DNA from: Nocardioides ungokensis | Lineage (GTDB): Bacteria > Actinomycetota > Actinomycetes > Propionibacteriales > Nocardioidaceae | Assembly (NCBI RefSeq): GCF_013466985.1 | Contig: NZ_CP059164.1 | Coordinates: 2,923,001-2,987,000 of the forward strand | Length of the DNA stretch: 64,000 nucleotides | Direction: 5' to 3' | Shown: piece by piece, positions 52,779 to 63,163 of the stretch | Layout: every line of letters begins with the position of its first letter | Position numbering within the stretch: the stretch's first letter is position 1 | Program-made: the position numbers and the translations under genes | Notes under the pieces: model-generated | The model's database searches: none | What the model was told of the DNA's origin: nothing | What the model saw: the letters and a program-made list of their open reading frames with translations, nothing else

Positions 52779-52795
52779 ACCCTCAGGCTGAGGGT
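52779..52795 (-). promoter_or_regulatory. 17-bp palindrome and candidate promoter upstream of ftsZ
   Basis: ACCCTCAG-G-CTGAGGGT is a perfect palindrome, 86 bases from the ftsZ start. On the ftsZ strand it lies just after TTGACA (52809-52804) and TATAAC (52799-52794), in a rare AT-richer patch. It could be an operator over the ftsZ promoter. The -35 and -10 hexamers here are too close together to form one promoter. Confidence 0.45.
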
Positions 52796-52916
52796 TATAG
52801 TTATGTCAACCTCGTCGTGGTCACGAGAGTAGGCAGGGATCACTCTGGAATCGCGCAGACACGCCCACGAGGCATGGAACCGCCTTGTTCTTCCGGTGAT
52901 TCCGCAGAGCGCCGGG

Positions 52917-53676
52917 TCAGCGGGTGGTGGGCTGACCGGGGACGCTGACGTCGTACTCCTGGGCCTGCTTGGCCTGGAGCAAGGCGGAGATGACCTCGGC
53001 CTTGAGCGCGGACTCGTCCGCGCTCCCCCACCGCACGACGCGTCCGTCGCGCAGGACGAGTGAGATCTGGTCGACGGTCTCGACCTCGACGTGGTCGACC
53101 CGCTGCGCCAGGTCCGCGGGCAGGGCGGCGACCACCCGGGCCGCCTCCTGGAGCGCGTCGCTGCGGGTCTCGGCCGTCGTCTGGACGTGCGGCAGGCCGG
53201 GCGGGGCCTGGCGGTAGTCGCGGAAGACCACCCCGTCGGCGTCCATGCCGCGCAGCCGGCCGCCGATCTCGACGACCGCGACGGCGGTGCGCTCGTGCAC
53301 CCGGATCAGGACCTGGTCCGGCCACTCCCGGCTGACGTCGGCGGACCGCACGACGGCGAGGGCCTCCACGCGGGCCCGGATCGTGTCGAGGTCCAACCGG
53401 GCCAGCGGCTCGCCCGACGGGACCTTCGCCACCGACCGGATCTGGCTGGTCCCGGCAGTGGTGGCGCCGGTGACCTCGACGCCCTTCACGGCGAGCAGGG
53501 AGGAGAAGTAGACCGCCCACACGCCGGCGGCGACGAGGGCGACCAGCAGCAGGACGGCCACGACGGGCTTCCAGGTGAGCCAGCGGCGGGCCCACTGCCG
53601 GCGGGTGAACCGGCGGCGGCTGCGCAGCGCGCTGCGGTCGGGCGGCGCCTCCTCGGCGCCGGGTCGGCGCACGGGG

Positions 53677-53684
<8 letters not shown>
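52917..53684 (-). CDS. ftsQ: Cell division protein FtsQ
   Basis: A 255-residue bitopic protein of the divisome. A basic cytoplasmic tail is followed by one helix at residues 40-62 (PVVAVLLLVALVAAGVWAVYF). A POTRA domain follows (LLAVKGVEVTGATTAGTSQIR), then the FtsQ domain (VVRSADVSREWPDQVLIRVHERTAVA). It overlaps murC by eight bases. The 224-base gap to ftsZ holds the ftsZ promoter. Confidence 0.95.
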
Positions 53685-55091
<1,407 letters not shown>

Positions 55092-55095
<4 letters not shown>

Positions 55096-56171
55096 CGCGC
55101 TCCTCCCGCCGCCTCGACGATGATCCGGGCCAGCTCGTCGTCGGCGTCGCGCGGGACCAGCGCGGCAGCCGCCGTCCCCATCCGGGCGAGCCGCTCGGGG
55201 TCGTTGGCGAGGCCGGGCACCGTGGCGGCGACCCACTCGGGGGTGACGGCCGCGTCGCCGACCAGGAGGCCGCCTCCGGCGTCGACCAGCGGTCGGACGT
55301 TGTGGTCCTGCTCCCCGTTGCCGATCGGGAGCGGGACGTAGATGCCGGGGAGCCCGGTCGCGGCGGCCTCGGTGACGCTGTTGGCTCCGCCCCGGCAGAC
55401 CACCAGGTCGGCGGCGGCGTAGGCGAGGTCCATCCGGTCGACGAACTCGAGCACGACGTAGGGGACCTCCGTCGCCTCCGGCTCGGCGCCGCCGTGCTTG
55501 CCCTGGACGTGCAGCACCTGGACGCCGGCGTCGGCCAGCGCCCGGGCGGACGCGGACACGGCCCGGTTGAGGCGGGTGGCGCCCTGCGAGCCACCGGTCA
55601 CCAGCAGGGTGGGACGGTCGGGGTCGAGACCGAAGAAGGCTCGTGCCTCCGCCCGGCTCGCGGCCCGGTCGAGGGTCGAGATCATCCGTCGGATCGGCAG
55701 GCCGACGTACTCCGCCCGCGGCAGCGGCGTGTCGGGGAAGCTCACCGCGACGCGCTGGGCGAGCCGGGCACCGAGCTTGTTCGCGAGCCCGGGCAGGGCG
55801 TTCTGCTCGTGCACCACCAGCGGCAGCTTGCGGCGGCGGGCGGCGAGGTACGCCGGCACCGAGACGTAGCCGCCGTAGCCGACGACGACGTCCGGACGCA
55901 CCCGGTCTAGCACCTCGTTGGTGGCCTTGACCGCGCCCCGGAGCCGCGCGGGCACCTTGACCAGGTCGGCGTTGGGCCGGCGCGGCATGGGCACCGGCGG
56001 GATCAGCTCGAGCGGGTAGCCGGCCTCGGGCACCACCCGGGTCTCGAGGCCCCGCGGGGTGCCGAGACAGGTGATCTCGACGTCGGGGACCAGCCGGCGC
56101 AACGCGTCGGCCGTGGCGAGCAGGGGCGAGGTGTGGCCGGCGGTACCGCCGCCGGCGAGGAGAACGCGCAT
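55092..56171 (-). CDS. murG: Undecaprenyl-PP-MurNAc-pentapeptide GlcNAc transferase
   Basis: A 359-residue GT-B enzyme that turns lipid I into lipid II on the inner membrane face. The glycine loop GGGTAGHTSP, the middle GGSQGATRLN and the sugar-binding VCRGGANSVTEAAATGLP are present. It starts with ATG and lies 27 bases after the ftsW stop. Confidence 0.97.
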
Positions 56172-56198
56172 CAGGGAAAACCTAGCCGTCGGACGTCG

Positions 56199-57464
56199 TC
56201 AGAGGCCGCGGCGGGTGACCCGGCCGGCGGAGAGCCCCACCGATCGGTCCCGGCGACGCTGGGCGAGGGCCCGGGCCGCCTCGGGCTCGCGGCGGGCGAA
56301 GCCGATCAGCAGGCCGAGCGCGACGAGGGTCGGCACGAGCGAGGAGCCACCGTAGGACACCAGTGGCAGGGGGATGCCGATGACGGGCAGCAGCGCGAGC
56401 ACCATCCCGACGTTGATGATCATCTGGCCGAGCAACCACACCACGACGCCGAAGGTGGCGTACCGGACGAACGGGTCCTTGGTCTCGCGGGCCACCCGCA
56501 GGGCGGCGTACGCGATGGTGAGGAACAGCGCGATGACCAGCAGGGTCCCGACCAGGCCAAGTTCCTCCCCCAGCACCGCGAAGATGAAGTCGGTGTGGGC
56601 CTCGGGGAGGTCGCCCCACTTCTGCTGGCTGGCCCCGATGCCTTGCCCGAACCAGCCTCCCGTGGAGAGCGCGTAGAGGCCGTGGGCCGGCTGCCACCCG
56701 GTGTCGTGGAAGTCCTTGAACGGGTCGGCGAAGTTGGTGATGCGGGCCAGGCGCTCAGGGCTGGTGGAGGCCAGGAAGATGGCGGTCACGCTGACGACCG
56801 AGATGCACACGACGAAGAAGCGCGCCGGGGCACCGACCACCCACAGCATCCCGAGCAGGATCGCGAACAGCACCAGCGCGGTGCCGAGGTCGTGCCCGAA
56901 GACGACCAGGCCGGTGGCCGCCAGCAGGCCCGGCACCACCGGCATCATCACCTGGTGGAGGTTGTCGAGCCGGCGCTCCTTGTGGGCGTAGACGTGGGCG
57001 GCCCACAGGATCAGCGCGAACTTCGCGATCTCGGCGGGCTGGATCACCACGGGGCCCAGGCGCAGCCAGTTCTGGTTGCCGTTGATCGCGACACCGAGGA
57101 AGGCCGTGAGCAGCAGGAGGACCAGGGACAGGAAGTAGCCCGGCCACGCCAGCCGCCGGACCCAGCGGTGCGTCATCCGGCTCGAGACCCAGGCGCAGGG
57201 CAGGCCGATGGCCACCCACATCAGCTGGCGCTTCACCACGGCGTAGGAGTCGCCGTCGTTCTGCTGGTAGGAGTAGACGCTCGACGCGCTCAGCACCATG
57301 ATCACGCCGATGGTGAGCAGCAGCGCCGACGCCCCGAGGAGCAGGTAGTACGACGTCAGCGGGCGGTCCAGGGCCTCGCGGAGGGCGGCGTACCAGCTCA
57401 GGGGACCTGGCTTGACCCTCGCGGCCTGGCGGCCTCGGGCCTGCTCGGGGTTCGCGGTCGTCAT
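56199..57464 (-). CDS. ftsW: Septal peptidoglycan polymerase FtsW (SEDS family)
   Basis: A 421-residue polytopic glycosyltransferase with about ten helices. Family motifs include NGNQNWLRLGPVVIQPAEIAKF, PAHGLYALSTGGWFGQGIG and LPVIGIPLPLVSYGGSSL. The N-terminus is polar, with Arg/Pro. Its place between murD and murG in the dcw cluster favours FtsW over RodA. It should work with the ftsI product. Confidence 0.95.
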   Translation of the reverse strand: MTTANPEQARGRQAARVKPGPLSWYAALREALDRPLTSYYLLLGASALLLTIGVIMVLSASSVYSYQQNDGDSYAVVKRQLMWVAIGLPCAWVSSRMTHRWVRRLAWPGYFLSLVLLLLTAFLGVAINGNQNWLRLGPVVIQPAEIAKFALILWAAHVYAHKERRLDNLHQVMMPVVPGLLAATGLVVFGHDLGTALVLFAILLGMLWVVGAPARFFVVCISVVSVTAIFLASTSPERLARITNFADPFKDFHDTGWQPAHGLYALSTGGWFGQGIGASQQKWGDLPEAHTDFIFAVLGEELGLVGTLLVIALFLTIAYAALRVARETKDPFVRYATFGVVVWLLGQMIINVGMVLALLPVIGIPLPLVSYGGSSLVPTLVALGLLIGFARREPEAARALAQRRRDRSVGLSAGRVTRRGL

Positions 57465-57493
57465 CGCCTCGCGCTCCCCTCCCTGTGTCTCGC

Positions 57494-58981
57494 CTACGGA
57501 ACCTGCCGCCGCCTCACCGCCGCGGCGAAGGCGTCACCGCGCTCGGCGTAGTTGGCGAACATGTCCATGGAGGCGCATCCCGGAGCCAGCAGGACCGTGT
57601 CGCCGGGTCGGGCCAACGCGGCCGCCACCTCCACGACGCGCTCCATGGAGTCATGCTCGGCTCCAGTCTCGTCGGCGTCGACGGCGATCACGGGCACATC
57701 GGGCGCGTGTCGCGAAAGCGCCTCGGCGATGAGGTCGCGGTCACGTCCCAGCAGCACGACGCCCCGCAGCCGGCCCCGCACGGCGAGGACCAGCTCGTCG
57801 AAGCTCGCCCCCTTGGCGAGCCCGCCGGCGACCCACACCACCGGCTCGTAGGCCTGCAGCGACGACTGCGCGGCGTGCGGGTTGGTGGCCTTGGAGTCGT
57901 CGACCCAGGTGACGCCGTCGATCTCGGCCACGGTGGCGATCCGGTGCCCGTCGGGGCGGAAGGAGCGCAGGCCCTCGCGCACGGCCGCCTGGGAGACCCC
58001 GTGGGACCGGGCGAGCGCCGCGGCCGCGAGGGCGTTGGCGACGAGGTGCGGCGCCGCCCCTGCCTGGCCGGGGAGGGTGAGGTCGGCGAGCGTGCACAGC
58101 TCGGCGGCACTGGTGTCGCGCTGCTCGATGAACGCGCGGTCGACCAGGATGTCGTCGACCACGCCGAGCATCCCGACCCCGGGCATGCCCAGCGTGAAGC
58201 CGATCGCCCGCGCGCCCTCCGTCACGTCGGCCTCGCGGACCAGCCGCTCGGTCTCGGGGTCGGCCACGTTGTAGACGCAGGCCCGCTGCACCCGTTCGTA
58301 GATGCGGCCCTTGTCGGCGGCGTACTCCGCCATCCCGGTCGGGCCCGTGTACCAGTCGAGGTGGTCCTCCGCGATGTTCAGGACCGCGGCCGACTCCGCA
58401 CTCATGGAGTCGGTGTAGTGGAGCTGGAAGCTCGACAGCTCCACGGCGAGGACGTCGTACGGCTCGGGGTCCATGACGGCCTCGACGATCGGCAGGCCGA
58501 CGTTGCCGACCGCGACGCTGCGCAGGCCGGCGGCGCGCAGGATCGAGTCGAGCATCTGGACCGTGGTCGTCTTGCCGTTGGTGCCCGTCACGCACAGCCA
58601 CGGCGCGGCGTGGTCGGGGTCCCGGAGCCGCCACGCGAGCTCGACCTCGCCCCAGACGGGGATGCCACGGTCACGGGCCTGCGCGAGCAGCGGGGCGGAG
58701 GGCTTCCAGCCCGGCGAGGTCACCACGAGGTCCACGTCGTCGGGCAGGGTCGCGGTCGCGCCCGGCTCGAGACGGACCGTGGCGCCCAGGACCTCCAGCA
58801 GCTCGGCCCGCTCGCGGCGGTCGCTGTCGGGGCCGCCGTCGGACTCGTCGAGCGCGGTGACGGTGGCGCCGAGGTGGTTGAGGTTGTCGGTCGCGGCGAA
58901 TCCGGACACGCCGAACCCCGCGACGACCGCGCGGACGCCCTCCCAGGAGTCGTGCCGGCCGAGGCTGGTCGGATCCGTCAT
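57494..58981 (-). CDS. murD: UDP-N-acetylmuramoylalanine--D-glutamate ligase
   Basis: A 495-residue ligase adding D-Glu. The Walker loop CVTGTNGKTTTVQM, the middle LSSFQLHYTDSM, NIAEDHLDWYTG and the C-terminal DDSKATNPHAA are of the MurD family. The N-terminal Rossmann-like part reads VVAGFGVSGFAATDNL. The product joins MurC and feeds MurE. Confidence 0.97.
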   Translation of the reverse strand: MTDPTSLGRHDSWEGVRAVVAGFGVSGFAATDNLNHLGATVTALDESDGGPDSDRRERAELLEVLGATVRLEPGATATLPDDVDLVVTSPGWKPSAPLLAQARDRGIPVWGEVELAWRLRDPDHAAPWLCVTGTNGKTTTVQMLDSILRAAGLRSVAVGNVGLPIVEAVMDPEPYDVLAVELSSFQLHYTDSMSAESAAVLNIAEDHLDWYTGPTGMAEYAADKGRIYERVQRACVYNVADPETERLVREADVTEGARAIGFTLGMPGVGMLGVVDDILVDRAFIEQRDTSAAELCTLADLTLPGQAGAAPHLVANALAAAALARSHGVSQAAVREGLRSFRPDGHRIATVAEIDGVTWVDDSKATNPHAAQSSLQAYEPVVWVAGGLAKGASFDELVLAVRGRLRGVVLLGRDRDLIAEALSRHAPDVPVIAVDADETGAEHDSMERVVEVAAALARPGDTVLLAPGCASMDMFANYAERGDAFAAAVRRRQVP

Positions 58982-59030
58982 TCGGGGTCCCCGCGGAAGT
59001 GCGAGCGCAGCGAGCAGTTCTGTGGAGTGA
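58982..59030 (-). repeat. Short non-coding spacer, possible dispersed element
   Basis: The 49-base gap between mraY and murD carries GTGATCACTCCACAGAACTG followed by CTCGCTGCGCTCGC and CGCGGGGACCCC. It has no coding role, and its GCTCGCTGCGCTCGC part is also present in the block near 39.0 kb. I think it is a copy of a family-wide short repeat, but this needs a genome search. Confidence 0.4.
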
Positions 59031-60140
59031 TCACGTTCCGGCCACCCACTCGGCGTAGAAAACGCCCAGGCCGGTGGCGACCGAGAGGCCGGTGATGATC
59101 CAGAAGCGGATCACGATCGTCACCTGCTCCCAGCCGAGCAGCTCGAAGTGGTGCTGCAGGGGCGCCATCCGGAACACCCGGTGCCCCGGACCCACCCGGA
59201 AGACGGTGCGCACGATCCCGAACCGTCTCGAGGCCTTGAAGAAGCTCACCTGCAGCATCACCGACAGGGTGATCACCAGGAACAGCCCGCCCAGGATCAC
59301 CAGCAGCAGCTCGGTGCGGGTCAGGATCGCGAACCCGGCCAGCGCGGCGCCGAGGGAGAGCGAGCCGGTGTCGCCCATGAAGATGGCCGCGGGCGGCGCG
59401 TTCCACCACAGGAAGCCGAAGCAGGCGCCGGTGATGGCCGCCGCCACGACGGCGAGGTCGAGCGGGTCGCGCACCTCGTAGCAGCTCGGCCCGGGGCTCA
59501 GCTCGCACGACTGGTTGTTCTGCCAGATGTTGACCAGCGTGTAGGCGCCGAACACCATCACGCTGGCCCCCGTGGCGAGCCCGTCGAGCCCGTCGGTGAG
59601 GTTCACCGCGTTGCTGGTGCCGGTGATGATCACCCAGAACAGCAGGATCGCCAGGACCACGGGCAGTGCGAACGCCCCGTAGTCGCGGATGAAGGAGATG
59701 TGGTCGGATGCCGGCGTCTTCTCGCGGGAGTCGGCGAGCGCCGGCGAGAGCGCCAGGACGCCGAACACCACGCCGACGACGGTCTGGCCGACCATCTTGG
59801 CCTTGCTGCGCAGGCCCAGGCTGCGCTGCTTGGAGATCTTGATGAAGTCGTCGAGGAAGCCCACGAGCCCCATCCCGACGAACAGGAACAGCAGCAGCAG
59901 CGCCGAGGCCGAGGGCATGCTCTGGGTGATCAGCTTGGCCGCGAAGTAGGCGATGACGGCGGCCAGGATGATGACCACACCGCCCATCGTGGGCGTGCCG
60001 CGCTTGGTGTGGTGGGTGGTGGGTCCGTCGTCGCGGATCTCCTGGCCGTAGCCCCAGTTCGTGAACAGGTTGATCGCGACCCGGGTGCCCAGCAGGGAGA
60101 TCAGGAGGGCCAGGCCGCCGCCCAACAGGATGGCTCTCAT
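59031..60140 (-). CDS. mraY: Phospho-N-acetylmuramoyl-pentapeptide transferase
   Basis: A 369-residue membrane enzyme making lipid I. Ten helices can be traced. Active-site motifs [31 protein letters not shown] and [17 protein letters not shown], and the final [15 protein letters not shown], are intact. The ATG overlaps the murF stop (ATGA). Confidence 0.97.
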   Translation of the reverse strand: MRAILLGGGLALLISLLGTRVAINLFTNWGYGQEIRDDGPTTHHTKRGTPTMGGVVIILAAVIAYFAAKLITQSMPSASALLLLFLFVGMGLVGFLDDFIKISKQRSLGLRSKAKMVGQTVVGVVFGVLALSPALADSREKTPASDHISFIRDYGAFALPVVLAILLFWVIITGTSNAVNLTDGLDGLATGASVMVFGAYTLVNIWQNNQSCELSPGPSCYEVRDPLDLAVVAAAITGACFGFLWWNAPPAAIFMGDTGSLSLGAALAGFAILTRTELLLVILGGLFLVITLSVMLQVSFFKASRRFGIVRTVFRVGPGHRVFRMAPLQHHFELLGWEQVTIVIRFWIITGLSVATGLGVFYAEWVAGT

Positions 60141-61558
60141 GGCAGCTGCACCTCGGTGTTCACCTCTGGGGTCACGGGCGTGGATCCCTCTTCCTCGAGC
60201 AGTCCGTCGGCGATGGCTTCGAGCGCGGCACCCCGGGACGCCTTGACCAGGACGACGTCCTGGGCCGAGACATTCTCCCGCACCCACGACAGTGTCTCGG
60301 CACGCCCCGCCGTGGTGATCGCCACCCCCGGCCAGCCGTGCGCGGACTCCGCTCCCTCGGCGATGCCGCGGGCCGGCTCCCCCACCGCGACGACGACGTC
60401 CACGCCCGCGGTCGCGGCCGCGAGGCCCACGCCGCGGTGGTCGTCCAGGGCGCCGTCGCCGAGCTCCTTCATCTCCCCGAGCACCGCGACGGTACGCCGT
60501 CCCCGGCGGACTCCGATCGCCACGAGGGCCTCGATCGCCGCGCCCATCGAGGCGGGGTTCGCGTTGTAGGCGTCGTTGACCACGATCAGCCCGTCCCGGC
60601 GCTCCTGGACCTCCATCCGCCAGCGCGAGACGGCCTGCGCGGCACTCAGCCCCTCGGCCACCTGCTCCAGCGACAGCCCGACGGCGAACGCCATCGCCGC
60701 CGCCGCAGCCGCGTTCAGGACCTGGTGGGCGCCGGACTGGGCCAGGCGCACCTCGCGCCACTCCCCGGCGTACCCGAGCTCGAAGGCGGGCCGGCCGAGG
60801 TCGTCGAGCTCGACGTCACGCCAGCTGACGTTGCCGGCCCGGCCGAACGTCAGCGTCCGGGCGCTGGTCCGCGAGGCCATCGCGGCGGTCAGCTCGTCGT
60901 CGGCGTTGAGGACGGCCGTCCCGTCGGCCGGGAGCGACTCCACGATCTCGCCCTTGGCCTGCGCGATCGCCTCCCGGCTGCCGAACTCCCCGACGTGGGC
61001 GGTGCCGACGTTGATCACCGCGGCGACGCGGGGTGGGGCGATGTCGCACAGGTAGGAGATGTGCCCGATGCCCCGGGCGCCCATCTCGACCACGAGGTGG
61101 GCCGTGCCGCGGTCGGCGCGCAGCGCGGTCAGCGGCACCCCGAGCTCGTTGTTGTTGTTGCCGGCCGTCGCGACCGTCGGGCCGGCGGCGGCCAGCACCT
61201 GGGCGAGGAAGTCCTTGGTTCCGGTCTTGCCCTGCGAGCCGGTGAGGGCGAGCACGGTCACGTCGAGGGTGTCGACGACGTGGCGGGCCAGCCGCCCGAG
61301 GGCGGTGACCGGGTCGTCGACGAGGACGGCCGGGACTCCGGTGGACCGGACTGCGAGCACGGCCGCGGCGCCGGCGGCGTGCGCCCCCGCCGCGAAGTCG
61401 TGACCGTCGACCCGCTCCCCCACGACCGCGACGAACAACCCGCCGGCCACCACGGCCCGGCTGTCGACGAAGGCGGCACCGGTGACCTCGGTCGTCGGGT
61501 CGCCGTCGACGGAGCCGCCGACGGCGTCCGCGATCTCCTGCAGGGTCATGGGAATCAT
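60137..61558 (-). CDS. murF: UDP-MurNAc-tripeptide--D-Ala-D-Ala ligase
   Basis: A 473-residue ligase completing the pentapeptide. The ATP loop is [14 protein letters not shown], the middle [15 protein letters not shown], and the C-terminal motif [13 protein letters not shown]. It is coupled to murE (ATGA) and mraY (ATGA). Confidence 0.96.
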   Translation of the reverse strand: MIPMTLQEIADAVGGSVDGDPTTEVTGAAFVDSRAVVAGGLFVAVVGERVDGHDFAAGAHAAGAAAVLAVRSTGVPAVLVDDPVTALGRLARHVVDTLDVTVLALTGSQGKTGTKDFLAQVLAAAGPTVATAGNNNNELGVPLTALRADRGTAHLVVEMGARGIGHISYLCDIAPPRVAAVINVGTAHVGEFGSREAIAQAKGEIVESLPADGTAVLNADDELTAAMASRTSARTLTFGRAGNVSWRDVELDDLGRPAFELGYAGEWREVRLAQSGAHQVLNAAAAAAMAFAVGLSLEQVAEGLSAAQAVSRWRMEVQERRDGLIVVNDAYNANPASMGAAIEALVAIGVRRGRRTVAVLGEMKELGDGALDDHRGVGLAAATAGVDVVVAVGEPARGIAEGAESAHGWPGVAITTAGRAETLSWVRENVSAQDVVLVKASRGAALEAIADGLLEEEGSTPVTPEVNTEVQLP

Positions 61559-63105
61559 CGGCCGGACAGCTCCTCGCGGATGCTCGTGACGGTGACCTCA
61601 CGGTCGTCGAAGGGATGCACCACGCCGGAGACCTCCTGGCCGGTCTCGTGGCCCTTGCCGGCGACCAGGACGATGTCGCCGGGACGTGCCCGGCGGACGG
61701 CCTCGCGGATGGCAGCGCGCCGGTCGCCGATCTCGAGCACCTCCGCCGTCCCCCCGGTGGTGCCGGCCAGGACGGCGGCACGGATCGCGGCCGGGTCCTC
61801 GGCGCGTGGGTTGTCGTCGGTCACGACCAGGACGTCGGCGAGGCGGGCGGCGATCTCCCCCATGATCGGGCGCTTGCCGGGGTCCCGGTCGCCACCCGCA
61901 CCCAGCACGACGAGCACCCGGCCGGTCGTCAGCGGCCGCAACGTGCGCAGCGCGGCCTCGACGGCGTCGGGCTTGTGCGCGTAGTCGACGACGACCGCGA
62001 AGTCCTGGCCCGCGTCCACTCGCTCGAAGCGACCGGGGACGCCGCCGCCTCGCGCCAGGCCGCCGGCGATGCGCCCGGCGTCGAAGCCGACCTCCGCGCA
62101 GGCGGCCACCGCGGCCAGCGCGTTGGCCACGTTGAAGTCGCCCGGCAGCGGGACCTCCGCGTCGACGGCGAGGCCGTCGGGGCCGAGGATCGTGAAGCGC
62201 GAGCCGGTCGGCTCCAGCTCCACGTCGACCGCCTGCCAGTGGGCTTCGCGGCCGGAGGGCGAGAACGTCCGCACCGGGACCTGCGCCTCGTCGACCAGCC
62301 GGCGTCCGTGCTCGTCGTCGACGTTGACCAGGCCGAGCCTGGAACGCTCGGGGGTGAACAGCGACGCTTTGGCGGCGAAGTAGTCCTCCACGTCCTTGTG
62401 GAAGTCGAGGTGGTCGCGGCCGAGGTTGGTGAACACCGCGACGTCGAAGACGACGCCGTCCACCCGTCCCATGACCAGGGCGTGGCTGGAGACCTCCATG
62501 GCGCAGGCGGCCACGTGGCGCTCGCGCATCATCGCGAAGAGTCCGTGCAGGTCGGGCGCCTCCGGGGTCGTCAGCGCCGTCTTGAGGTCGGCGCCCGCGA
62601 CGCGGGTGCCGACGGTGCCGATCACCGCGGCGGGCACGCCGGCCTGCTGCAGGCCGCTCTCGGCGAGCCGGGTGGTGGTGGTCTTGCCCTGGGTGCCGGT
62701 GACCCCGATCATCCGCAGCCCGGTGGCCGGGTCGCCGTACACCCGGGCGGCCAGCCGGCCCAGCAGCGCGCGGGGGCTCTCGACGACCAGCAGCGGTACG
62801 CCGCAGTCGGCGGCCGCCTGCGCGGCACCGGCCGGGTCAGTGAGGACGGCCTCCGCACCCGCGGCCACCGCGGCACCGGCGAACTCGATCCCGTGGACGC
62901 GGGCTCCGGGCAGCGCGGCGTACAGGTCGCCGGGCCGGATCCGCTGCGAGCTCAGGGAGACTCCGGTGACCACCACCGTTGCGAGGTCACCGCGGGTCGA
63001 CAGGCCCCCCGCCGGACCGGCCTCGAGCCAGGCGGCGAGGTCGGTGAGCGGGGTGCGCACGGGATGTCGCGGGCGCGTCGCCGCCACGAGGTCGTCGCTC
63101 AGCAC
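61555..63105 (-). CDS. murE: UDP-MurNAc-L-Ala-D-Glu--diaminopimelate ligase
   Basis: A 516-residue ligase that adds the third stem residue. The ATP loop is GVTGTQGKTTTTRL, the carbamylated Lys region YFAAKASLFTPER, and the specificity motif DNPRAEDP, which marks diaminopimelate rather than lysine. GTG start. Whether the substrate is meso- or LL-DAP cannot be told here (Nocardioides-type walls often use LL-DAP). Confidence 0.96.
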   Translation of the reverse strand: MLSDDLVAATRPRHPVRTPLTDLAAWLEAGPAGGLSTRGDLATVVVTGVSLSSQRIRPGDLYAALPGARVHGIEFAGAAVAAGAEAVLTDPAGAAQAAADCGVPLLVVESPRALLGRLAARVYGDPATGLRMIGVTGTQGKTTTTRLAESGLQQAGVPAAVIGTVGTRVAGADLKTALTTPEAPDLHGLFAMMRERHVAACAMEVSSHALVMGRVDGVVFDVAVFTNLGRDHLDFHKDVEDYFAAKASLFTPERSRLGLVNVDDEHGRRLVDEAQVPVRTFSPSGREAHWQAVDVELEPTGSRFTILGPDGLAVDAEVPLPGDFNVANALAAVAACAEVGFDAGRIAGGLARGGGVPGRFERVDAGQDFAVVVDYAHKPDAVEAALRTLRPLTTGRVLVVLGAGGDRDPGKRPIMGEIAARLADVLVVTDDNPRAEDPAAIRAAVLAGTTGGTAEVLEIGDRRAAIREAVRRARPGDIVLVAGKGHETGQEVSGVVHPFDDREVTVTSIREELSGR

Positions 63106-63163
63106 GACGCGAGGTTACCGCCCGGGGGACGGCCGTCGGTCGGCCCCTGCCGCTGGGTGAGGC

